In this document: in pieces, positions 34,083-44,300 of the stretch | Numbering within the stretch: the stretch's first letter is position 1 | How the letters are laid out: every line of letters begins with the position of its first letter | Assembly (NCBI RefSeq): GCF_030052815.1 | Contig: NC_079494.1 | Location: 37,124,467 to 37,188,466, forward strand | DNA: 64,000 bases | Source: Hevea brasiliensis | Lineage: Eukaryota > Streptophyta > Magnoliopsida > Malpighiales > Euphorbiaceae | Reading direction: 5' to 3' | Made by a program: the position numbers and the translations under genes | The notes under the pieces: model-generated | What the model was told of the DNA's origin: nothing | Seen by the model: only the letters and a program-made list of their open reading frames with translations | Databases searched by the model: none

Positions 34083-35370
34083 TGGTGCAAATAATAAAAT
34101 AGAAAGAAATAATATGCAAATAAAAATCATAATTTCTTAGCCATTGTGTTCATAAGAACTGAATAATTACCAACTTAATGTTTAGTCGAGGGCTAATTAC
34201 GTTTTATGATATTAACTTCTTCATGCATTTTGTTTATTTATTTTCTTCATGATCTTGAGTTTCTTTGTATTCTATCGTAATCATTTCTGATATTTAATTT
34301 TCGTATTTTCTTTAACAATCAGTTCAATTACAGTTATACTTTTCCATGCCCAAGTAACCTATACAAATTGACCGGACTGGATAAACGGGTAAACTAGCAC
34401 TGGTACTGCTATCAGAACCCTATTGGCATGCCAACCTATCCAAACCAATCACATTAGGCCTACTAGGGCATTTGATACTTTTGAATTCTTCAATTTTTGA
34501 ATTTCAAGTTTTTATGTCACTATTCACTTCAATAGTCAACAAAAAGTTGACTTTTGCATAGATCATAGGTGCATTGGTTTTAACACTCCCAATGTACCAC
34601 ATTTTGCATTTAAAACTTGTTGGAATTAATTATCAAATCCATTTCCAAGCTTATTTCAAGTTTTCATGTCACTATTCACTTCATTAGTCAACTAAAATGT
34701 TGACTTTTGCATAGAAAATATGTACATTGACTTTGGCACTTCAAACATACTACATTTTTCATTTAAAACTTGTTGGTTTTGGTCACTTTCTCAAAGCTTA
34801 GGTCATTTTGGCAAAATTGCCAATTTTTGGTTTTGGTGCTCCGAAGTTACACTGTTTCATTGGTCGATTTACTGTTGGAATTTGACAAAACTTCCTTCAT
34901 AAAAAAACGTTCCTTATTTTGTCTAGTTGAATTTCTTTTTTTGAATCACTCTATTTGGAGTTTTGTAGCTCAAGTTATGGCCAAAATAAGTTTCTTGCTC
35001 ACGTGTCTTATCGCTCTTGAGATTTTGGGTTTTGGCAGATTTTGGTCCAATTTTGGTTAGTAATTTAACCAAGTTAAGTTCATAATTTGGTCTAACTTTC
35101 TTCATATGAAATGTTCTACCATGCCTTAGGTTTCCATCGGTTCAAGAATCGCCTAAATCCGAGTTTTCTAGAGAGAGTTATAGCCATCCAAACATTACTA
35201 CTCAAATGAAAATCTGCAGAGTTGCAGGTTTGAACAGTAACTGTGACTGCCATTTGGGTTAGGTTCTGGTCATAATTTGGGGTAGGTTTCTTCATGAAAG
35301 TTGTTTTTCTATGTCTTGACTTGTTGCTGTAAAAATTTCAACTCAATTGACCAAATCTACAGTGAGTTAT

Positions 35371-35401
35371 GGCCAAATGAACAGTTACTGTTCATTTGGT
35401 C
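35371..35401. promoter_or_regulatory. 31-bp palindrome in LTR F
   Basis: Arms ggccaaatgaacagt and actgttcatttggtc around a single base, with one G-T mismatch at the tip. It is nearly identical to the palindrome of element C although the surrounding LTRs differ widely. Confidence 0.75.
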
Positions 35402-36862
35402 ATTCTGCAGGGGCTGTTTGCAGGGTATCCGTATTGGGGCCAAGTTTTGGTCCTCTTGCTTTGGTCTTTTGGGCATGGATTCTTCAGCAAAAATGTGCCA
35501 TTATAAGCCTAGTTTCATGTCCAATTGGCCAAACACCAATTGGACTAACACAGCCAACGTTATGGCTGTATAATTGGACTGAAATTTCAGTCCATTTGCT
35601 GCTGTCCTAGGGCAGCTCCCACCTTGACTTTGCCATTCCATTTTTAAGTTCAAATTGTGGTCAACATACCTCAAATGGTCACTTATTGACCATTAGAGTG
35701 TTCTTTAATAGTTTGGTAAGCCAAGTCAATTTTTCATGCCTCAAAACCCTAATGTCCAATGCAATTTACCCATAAACCTCAATTAGCACCCTAGTTCAAC
35801 ATCTATGTAGATATATAGCTTAAACATGACCTCCAATTCATGCTAAGTCCATTAAAAACATCCAAAACCATTCCTCTATTAGGGCTGCCGAATTCTTTGG
35901 TGGAGATACACATTGAATTTGTTTCATTATTTCACAATTTCTAATTCATTACAAGCCTAAATTATGGAATTAATGAATTTTAACTACATATATGCACTAA
36001 CCTCAACTTGAAGAATCTCCAAGCTTGCCAACTTTAATTTCTCTTCTCCCTTTTGCTCCCAAACACCTTAGCAAGCTTCTAGAATAAATTTTTGTGTTGA
36101 GAACTTGAGGAAATATGGTGGGAGTTTAGGGCTTCATGAGCTTGCCAAGCTCATCAATGGAGGGAGGAAAGGAGAGGGTTACGTTTTCATGAAGGAGAAG
36201 AAGGGCTGCCCACGTTTTTTCTTTTCCTTTGGTCTTTATTTACCTCTTTCATTAGTTATTTAAATAGTAGTTTAAAGGTGATTGGTGGTGGCTTTTTAAT
36301 GACATCACCTTATGTCATAATTAAGCCTTTTTCTTCATTTTCTTTTCTTTCCTCCACTACTCATTTTCAATTTAATTTCTAGTAATATTTATTCATATTT
36401 TATATCATATTAATTATTTACTCAACTAGACAAGTCGGCCAAAAATCACCTCTGAAGGAGAAATGACCAAAATGCCCTCCGTTTGGCTTAACGGGTTAAA
36501 ATTGTCTGTACCGATTGAAAATTTTTTTTCTAAGTATTTTCTTGGCATTCTAATGCCATGGGAACCTCAATAACCCTTCTCTGGAGTCCCAAAAATTATT
36601 TTATAATTTTTCCCCCGGGTATAGGGCTCCTCGTTGCGAGAACCGCAACTTACCTCTGGTTACCCATCGCTTGGGCACCGGCTCGTTTGACTTGGTTGTA
36701 TTTTATTTCTAAAATTTTTACTAAATTTTTCTTATTAATATTTGAGTTAATTATGGTTCCTGACTTTAGTTTAAATATTTTTCCGGACGTTCTAGCTATC
36801 CAGACCGACACCGGTCACCGGAACAGTAGACTGTACGGAGTTGCTACGGGGAGGGTGTTACA

Positions 36863-37125
36863 TGCCCCATGTCGAGTTTCATGCAAATCTCGATAACTTT
36901 TTAATTCAACACCGGGTGCTAACTTGCCCCATGCCAGGGATCATACAAATCTCAGCAAGTTAGAAGATTTTTAGTATTGGGTATGATATGCCTCATGTTA
37001 AGTGTAGAGATTTTCAACACTGGATATGACATGTCCTGTGTCAGGTATAAAGATTTTCAACATTAGGTGCGACATGCCCTATGTCACACCTAATGCAAAT
37101 TTTGGCTAGTTAGTGAGGAATATTA
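36863..37125. repeat. Degenerate repeats of about 50-60 bp
   Basis: Phrases such as catgccccatgtcgag, cttgccccatgccagg, atatgcctcatgttaag and catgccctatgtcaca recur with caaatctc or agattttcaaca between them. The first five bases are the right TSD of F. A similar theme (ccatgcaac...ttttgcc) recurs at about 38040-38190. Confidence 0.5.
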
Positions 37126-38227
37126 AAAATTCCGTTCTTTCTCATATACAATACTTACATTTAACCATGCCTAAAGCCATTTCATAATAAATCTTAAAAA
37201 TTTCATCATTCAACACTTGAATAAAAAATTTTCTTGCAATATTAACTAAAACAACCAAGCAAATCGAAGATCCTAAATGCTGAATAGGGCATGACTTGCG
37301 CAATGGAAATTTTAAAATTTTTTTATTTTGCCTAGGTTGCATCATCTCATACACAAACCATTTTAAGCTATTTTAATGAAAGCAATAAGGTAACAACCAT
37401 TGTAACCACAACAAGTCATCAATTTCATTTTGCATTTTAGGAAACTTAATAGAATAAGCTCCTAAACTAAGATTTAGGGCCTTTACCAGATAGGTGTACA
37501 ATCACTCATTCCACCTTAATCCGAGTAGTGAGGTCTCCAAATGTTGACCCTCTAGTCCATCCACAAGTACTTAGCAATCAAAATGATCCCAATCCTCTTG
37601 AAATGCTCTATCTTTCATCGATCAAATAGCATAAAGGGATTTTTGGTTCTCTTGGTTTTACTAGGGTAATTGAAGAAACAACTTTTTCAATCTTTCATAC
37701 AAAAGTAGCAACTTCTAATTTCTATGGAATTAGCTTAAAGAAGAAAGGCTTCTAGGTTCAATCATGGAGGTTTGAGAGAATGTGAAAAGGAAGAAGAAGA
37801 GAAAACTCTAATTTATCATTCATGTGGGTTTCTTTATTTATAATTGTGAGATTTCAAATACCTAAAGTGAGTAAGTGGAGCAGAAATCTTCTCCTTTTTG
37901 GAGACAAACTTGATACTTGTCAAATAAGTCCTTTTCTTGTCTCCCACTTACATTATCTCAAGTCGTGTCATGTCATCTCATGTCAAGACAAATAAAGAGA
38001 TACTAAAACCCACTAAGCATCTTTTTTCTCTCACTGATATGCCCAATGCAACATTTGCCTTGGTTTCACATGGCCCATGTTGATGTTGTGCACTCCATGC
38101 AACTTTTGCCTTTGTGTAGAAGGCCCCATGCAACACTTGCATTGCATTGGAGCATGCCTCATGCTACATCCAATGCAACTTTTGGGCAGCTTATCCTTTC
38201 TTCCTTTTTACCCAATTCTTTGAATCT
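37126..38227. other. Unassigned region, possible old Copia LTR
   Basis: No gene. On the minus strand the order of features near 37450-37860 (ttataaataaag TATA-like tract, then a segment around ggatggactagagggtcaac) resembles the corresponding part of the Copia 5' LTR at 31400-31700, but similarity is weak and no ends are visible. It may be a diverged LTR remnant. Confidence 0.3.
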
Positions 38228-39227
38228 TGTAACACCCCGAACCTCCGAGTTATGAATAGTACTATTTTTGGTCCGTGACTAGTACTATTCAAACACAGCT
38301 TGAGGACCAAAAATAAAATGAAAATTTATTGAGATGGACACAATAAAAATTCAAATGACCTAAAAATATAAGGACTCACCGGGTATATTAAAAAAGAGGG
38401 ATTATGACCCGATGAGGGGCATTTTGGTCAATTCACCTCAAGAGTTGACTTTTGACCAAAATGTTAATTAATTTAAGTGAAATTAATGAATTGAATTATG
38501 GAATAATTTTTTTTTAGGAAAAGAATTCAAGTATAAAGTGAAAGGAAAATAAAAGAAACAAAAATCTAGAATTTTAGGTCCATTTTGATCCAATTGAAAT
38601 TTTAGGACCAATGGGCTTTAGACAACTCAATTAAAATTAATTAAATAAATCAAAAATTGGGATAAGTATAAAAGGAAGTCATCTTCCTCCCTCCCTCATT
38701 TAGTTGCCTTCCCACACACCTCCTCTCCCTCTCTTTTCTTTCTTCTCTCTTCATTCTTCTACTTACAACCTCTTTCAACCATTGATTTTCCCCACTTTTT
38801 CTCCAAGGGTTTTCTATCTAATTGGTAGAAAAAATTAAATTTATCTTTCATTGCGAGATTAGAAGCTAAGAGAACAAAAGAGTTAGAAGAAATTAAAGAT
38901 TAGAAGTGGTCACTTGAAGTAAGTTTCTTTTCATGTTAGATTAGTTGTATAAGCCTTGAATGAAGTTAACTTATGATGAAATTTCATGAGAAATTGAAAG
39001 GAAACATGCATGGAACCTAAACTAGGGTTTTAGCCAACTTAGGGAAAATTAGGGTTTTGATGTATTTTAGTTAAATTGATGATAAATCTAAGTTAAATTG
39101 AGGTAGTATGCATGATTGGGAGTAGTAAGATTTCATGAGATTGCATAAATTAAATTATGGAAGATTAGGGTTCATGGTAAAATTGGGTTTTGGTACTAGA
39201 GAGTGAAATTGGTGTGTGTAGTGTTAA
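38228..39227 (+). mobile_element. Element D LTR fragment, part 1
   Basis: It starts tgtaacaccccgaacc and contains ttttggtcaattcacc, the counterpart of ggtcaattgacc in B and C. A TATA-like gtataaaag lies near 38668. No PPT precedes it, so it is probably a 5' LTR start. Element C interrupts it at 39228; it resumes at 51372. Confidence 0.65.
39223..39227. repeat. Target site duplication of element C (left)
   Basis: gttaa here and at 51372-51376. Confidence 0.92.
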
Positions 39228-42200
39228 TGTAACACCCCCGTTGTATAGCCTGGTATATTTCACTGTTCTGGTGACCGGTGTCGGTCCGGACAATTAATGG
39301 GATTAGGGCCACACTTAAGACAACATGAGAAGCCATAAACACAAATAATTAGTAATGTTTAATTAGTTAACTACAAATAAGAAAAACAGAACATAAGAGG
39401 TTAAACGAGCCGAGAGTCACAGCGATGAGTGACCTCCTCGGGAACGACTGCGAAGTCATTTTAAACTCAAATTTCGAACCGTAAAAAGTGACGCTGCGGT
39501 CCTTAGGACCCTTATGAACACAGTGGAAAAGAGAAAATCACGAAAAAGAACTGTTAAGTCAGTCAAATAATTAGGTCAGGGAACCGGAAGAAATATTGGA
39601 TTATTTGCAAACCGGGATGAACCGGCGAGGGGCGATTTGGTCAATTGACCCCGAGAGCTGACTCCTGACCTAACTGTCAAATAAAATAGGAGAAAAGAAA
39701 ATTTCGGAATTGAGAATTAAATTAAAGAACTAATAGAAAAAAATAAATAGAAAAAGAAAAGAAAAGAAAGAAGTTAGAAAAGTCAAAGGTGATGTCATAA
39801 AAGAATTTATTTAAATGAATTATTAAATTATGACTTTGTGGTCTTCCATAAGCAAAATAAAAAGAAAAGAAATCGGTTTTTTTTCTTCTTCATTTCCGTC
39901 AACCTTCATCTCCTCTCTCATCTCTCTCTTTTTCTTAACTCTCCATCTCCACAAACTCCATTAAAGCTCAATTTTGAGCTTGTATATCATAAAATTTCAC
40001 CATAGAAAAATTAGCCACCATAGTTAAAGCTTATCTAGGCAACTTGAGAAGAGGATTGAGCAAGAAAGAAAGAAAGAAAGAAGAACAAAAGTTAGGGTTT
40101 TGAAGATTTAAGAAAGGTTAGTGTGTTAACTCATTATATTACTTCTTTAAATGCATATGCAATGGTTGACATGAGCTTAGAAGTTATGAAATGAAATAAA
40201 AACATGGGAGAAGGACCAAACTGAAATTTGGGCAGCTTGAGAGGAGTATGATTTACATGAATTTGATGCATTAGAATAAGTTTAAAAGCTTTGATTAGTG
40301 AATGGTTAAGGTTAAGTGCACTAGTTGTGATTTAATGCATGAGATGGAAGAACTAGGGTTTGAATGTTAGGGTTTTGAGGCAAAATTTTGCAGAAATGCA
40401 TAAATGATATCTTGGACCTATTGTGAAGTGAAATAATGGTCAATTATGACCAAATAACTTGTGTGGGAATGATAGAAAACTAAACCAAATTCGTAGGTCA
40501 ATGGTCATGCTACTGGCAGCATGACCAAACCCACTTTGAAGGACCAAAACTCAAATTTTACAAGTCTAATTGATATGCCACCAATTGGAGATGAAAATAG
40601 ACATAAAAGAGCACAATTTTCATTAAGGAATCATAGCCAAAAACTGACCAAAACTTGGTGAAACAATTAACCAAAGTGAGTTGATAGCAGGCTGCCACTG
40701 CACTAAACTGACCAAATGAACAGTAACTGTTCATTTGGTCATAACTCGAGCTAGGTAGGTCAAATTGACCTGAAATTTTACCAGAAATTAGATATGATAT
40801 AGACCTAAAACTTTCATGAAGAACACCAACCCAAATTAGGCCATTAACTCATTCAAATCATTGAGCAAAGTTAAATTTACTGTACTGAGATTCTGCAGAA
40901 TTTTCATTGAGCAGCAATGTTTGGATGGCTATAACTCTCTCTAGAAAACTTGAATTTAGGCGATTCTTGAACCGATGGAAACCTAAGACATAGTACAACA
41001 TTTCATATGAAGAAAGTGAGACCAAATTATGAACTTAACTTGATCAAATTATTAACCAAAGTTGGACCAAAAATCTGCCAGCACCAAAATCTCAGTATGA
41101 ACAGTACACGTGAACAGTAAACTTATTTTGGCCATAACTTGAGCTACAAAACTCCGATTGTGGTGATCCAAAAATGAGAATACACTTAAGACAATAAGGA
41201 ATATTTTCTATGAAGGAAGTTTTGTCAAATTCCAAAAGTAGATCAACCAATGGAACAGTGAAACTTCGAAGAACCAAAACCGAAAATTGGCAATTTTGCC
41301 AAAATGACCTAAGCTTTAAACAAATGACCAAAACCAACAAGTTTGGTGACCAAAATGTGGTATGTGGGTGAAGTTGGAGTTCTCATACCCATTAAACCTT
41401 AGAAAGTCAATAATTTGACTTGAATAGTGCAGTGAATAGTAACCCGAAACACAAAATTTCGAGAACGTCGAATTTAACACGTTAGAGCTAGGTAAATGTG
41501 AAGTTAAGTTTATTTTGGATTTATTTTAAGTTTTAGTAATGAAACATTGGAAAATTTCGTGTTTCAGTGGAAAAGAATACCGGGACAGAATCCGAGGAGT
41601 CGAGTCAAGGCCAACAGGCGACTCGTTTGAGGTTTGTGCACAACATATACTTTTATAATCATCTTTTGCATATCGTTTTGAATAATATGAAATATTGGAT
41701 TATGGCATTTTTATGATGTTTGATCTAAATTATTGAAAGTTATTATGTATATTTGAAAAGACAATGTTTAGCAAATTGTTAAGATAAGTTTTGAAACCAC
41801 AGTGTCATGACCACATATTTGAACACCTCACTAGCACGACTAGTGGGGGTAATTAGTTTTGAATTTTGATTCCTTCTCTGGAGAAGTGTTGAGGTGTGCC
41901 AGTAGAAGAGGATGTGAATGGATATCCATATATTTGAGCTAGCTAGCCTTGTGATATGATTTCTCTTTAGCCTCTGGCTATTGAGATTCTATTTGTTTCG
42001 AATGGCGTGATCTAACTGTGGGTTTTATGAAATGTGTTTTGATACTTTGAAATGAACTTGGTTTACATGTAAAATCTTACAATGCATGATTGTATTTAAT
42101 TTTCATGTTTAGCCAAATTTTTGAATGAATGTGCTTTAAGTTTTGCATAAAGATTATTTTAGTATATTGTGCACCATCGAGTCCTAGTACTCGATAGCTT

Positions 42201-42865
42201 TATTATTGCCGCAGATACAGAGACTAGAGGAGCAGCAGATCGAGTTGAGGTGTGAGAAGCTACCACCTAAAGTTTTGGGTATAATTTATACCCTAACAGT
42301 AAATATTTCTTTTGATGTATATATTGCACATAAATGTATGGACATGTACATGGGTCTTGAGCAAACTTGTACAAAGTTTGTATAAAAGTTGTAATAAATT
42401 TTAATTTGGACTTTTGAATGTAAATTTTAGTATGATGAATATATAAATTGTTTATCTTGAATGGAATATGAATAAATGATATTGATGGACAGATTTTGAG
42501 AATTTTTGAACTTGTGAATTTTGAGAAATTGGTTGAGATTGAGTATGAATTTGAAGCAGTGGTTAGATAATTATTGGAAGTGCTTTTATTTCGTATTTGA
42601 AGAACGGTTTTCAAAATACAGAGGAAACTCACAAAATTTTTATAAGATTTGCGGAAAACTAAAATGGCCAAAAATATTAATTAGTTTTAATTTCAACTAA
42701 ATGTTTTAAATACTTATTAGAAATGCTCACCACTTGTCAAAGATAAGAAAATTGTTTTAAAATCCCTTGTAGGGTACTTAATGAGTTATCGGTAGGTGAA
42801 GTTCGGTAGTTCATTAGGTATTCTACGGGATCATGTTATGCCTTACAGAGGGGTAAGGTGTGACA
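39228..42865 (+). repeat. Element C 5' LTR, 3.64 kb
   Basis: tgtaacacccccg to gtgtgaca. It carries a W-box pair ggtcaattgacc (39639-39650), the 31-bp palindrome (40710-40740), an aggtcaa / ttgacct pair near 40757 and hairpin 1 at 42177-42194 (tcgagt / actcga). Compared with the 3' LTR, odd small changes cluster at 42177-42300 and 42597-42640. Confidence 0.95.
40710..40740. promoter_or_regulatory. 31-bp perfect palindrome in element C LTR
   Basis: Arms gaccaaatgaacagt and actgttcatttggtc pair perfectly around one base. The 3' LTR copy is 49201-49231. Confidence 0.8.
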
Positions 42866-42873
42866 TGTTTTAG

Positions 42874-42885
42874 TGGTATCAGAGC
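42874..42885 (+). promoter_or_regulatory. Element C primer binding site
   Basis: tggtatcagagc, initiator Met tRNA complement, eight bases after the LTR. 42886-43054 is the untranslated leader. Confidence 0.95.
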
Positions 42886-43054
42886 AAATTTTTGAAGTAT
42901 GTTTTAACATATAAATTTTTGTCTTTTCTTTGTTAAGTACAACTGCTCAATGTCCATAATTGTTACATACAGTGCATTACATCATGAATATGAACTAACG
43001 GAGGGAAATCTCCTTGTGTTATTTATTCAGGAGATACCCTAATTTCAGACTGAA

Positions 43055-44300
43055 ATGGAAGAAGGGGATCGCTCAGTCGAGCAGTCTGTTGAAGCTGAGG
43101 CACAAGGAGAAGCCCCAGCTTTACCGAATGTTAGTGGGTCAGCAGCACCAGCCCCACAAATGCCGCAGTTCCCTGCACAGTTCGCACAGCAGATGGCTGC
43201 GATGTTTCAACAAATGGCTGGGGGTATGCCTGCTCAAGCTCCACCCCAACCACCTGTGGCACAACCATTGCCTCCAGCCAGACAGTTTGATAAATTGCTA
43301 AAGTATGGGGCTGCAGAATTTAAGGGTACAGTGGACCCTTTAGAGGCAGAGCAATGGCTTGAAAGAATGGACAGAGTGTTTAAAAAATTGCACTGCCCAG
43401 ATGAACTAAAGTTTGAATATTCTGTGTCGCTACTACAAGGGGATGCGTATGATTGGTGGAAGACCATCCCCCACAGCTTGGCTGAACCACCAGTGCTGAC
43501 CTGGGATGATTTCATCAGAGAGTTCGCAGCAAATACATCCTGCATGCATATGTTGATCAGAAACTGTAAGAATTTTTGAGTTTGAAACAAGGGAACCGAA
43601 CTGTAGCAGAGTATGAGAGAGATTTCTCAAGGCTAAGCCACTATGCTGGAAGCTTAGTCTCCAACCCCAGAGATAGATGCAAGAGGTTTGAGTCCGGGCT
43701 AAGGCAGAGTCTGAGAATGCAAGTTGTGGGTTTCAGACATCAGAATTTTTGTGAATTGATCTCACAAGCCTTGGAATTAGAAAGGATAGAATCAGAAGGG
43801 CAGTGAGGAAGGGTTCACAAGAGAAATCAGAAAAAGACAAGGGGGAAAAATCAGTTGAACAGAGTTCTGGTGCTACCTCTAGAAAGAGAAAGAAGTTTAG
43901 TGGACCCAGCAAGGGTCGGGGTGGAAGATTTAGTAGAGGCAGATTTTCCGGACAGAGACCCCCTAGGTCCGCCGGCCGATCAGCGAGGGTTCACATGCCC
44001 GCCTGTGAGACTTGTGGCAAGATTCATGGGGGGGAGTGTTATTGGGCCACTGGAGCTTGTTTTAACTGCGGAGGCAAGGGTCATTTAGCAAGAGACTGTA
44101 CTAGTGCTCCGAGACATGGTCCAACTCCTACTACGCCGAGGATCTATTCGCAGTCCCGCTCCCGAGGTTCACAATGCTGGTAGAGGAAGAGGCAGAGGTA
44201 GAGGCACTGCTTCAGGCAGTCAGGGCACAATTGGTCAGTCAGGACAAGGAAGTGCTTCAACCAGAATCTACGCAATGAGACAGCGTGAAGAGGCTGAGAC
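43055..44300 (+). pseudogene. Element C gag, frame-shifted
   Basis: It starts at the ATG at 43055 (MEEGDRSVEQSVEAEAQGEA). The glutamine/methionine-rich N terminus is followed by the capsid-like domain (KGTVDPLEAEQWLERMDRVF, QGDAYDWWKTIP), then RDRCKRFESGLRQSLRMQVV, a lysine-rich linker, an RGRGG-type stretch and an intact zinc knuckle CFNCGGKGHLARDC (about 44060-44100). The reading moves between all three frames: breaks fall near 43540-43575 (also a CAA-to-TAA stop), 43800, 43970-44000 and 44140-44185. Gag forms the particle and binds RNA. The breaks are small indels in an otherwise well-kept gene, so sequencing error is possible. Confidence 0.9.

Larger units (their letters stand above)
33456..36862 (-). 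mobile_element. Solo LTR F, Tekay-type, 3.4 kb
   Basis: On the minus strand it runs from tgtaacaccctccc (36862) to ggggtgtcaca (33456), flanked on both sides by tgccc (33451-33455 and 36863-36867). No internal region, PBS or PPT is present, so it is a solo LTR left by recombination between LTRs. It shares landmarks with B and C: the long palindrome (35371-35401), the twin hairpins (34045-34082) and the ccggtgaccggtgtcggt segment near its start. Several short frames inside are not credible genes. Confidence 0.9.

Noticed and set aside
34720..35610. Open frames of 60-96 codons in solo LTR F
   Set aside because: Composition matches the LTR, no homology to any product, and the frames at 41092-41340 and 49583-49831 recur only because LTR sequence recurs.
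37142..37354. 70-codon frame in the unassigned block
   Set aside because: No domain, no promoter signal, length expected by chance.
40065..40085. gaaagaaagaaag run as a functional element
   Set aside because: A short microsatellite present in both C LTRs (also 48555-48572), nothing more can be said.
42267..42671. Minus-strand frame of 134 codons in the C 5' LTR
   Set aside because: It is not open in the otherwise matching 3' LTR and lies in a patch of suspect indels.
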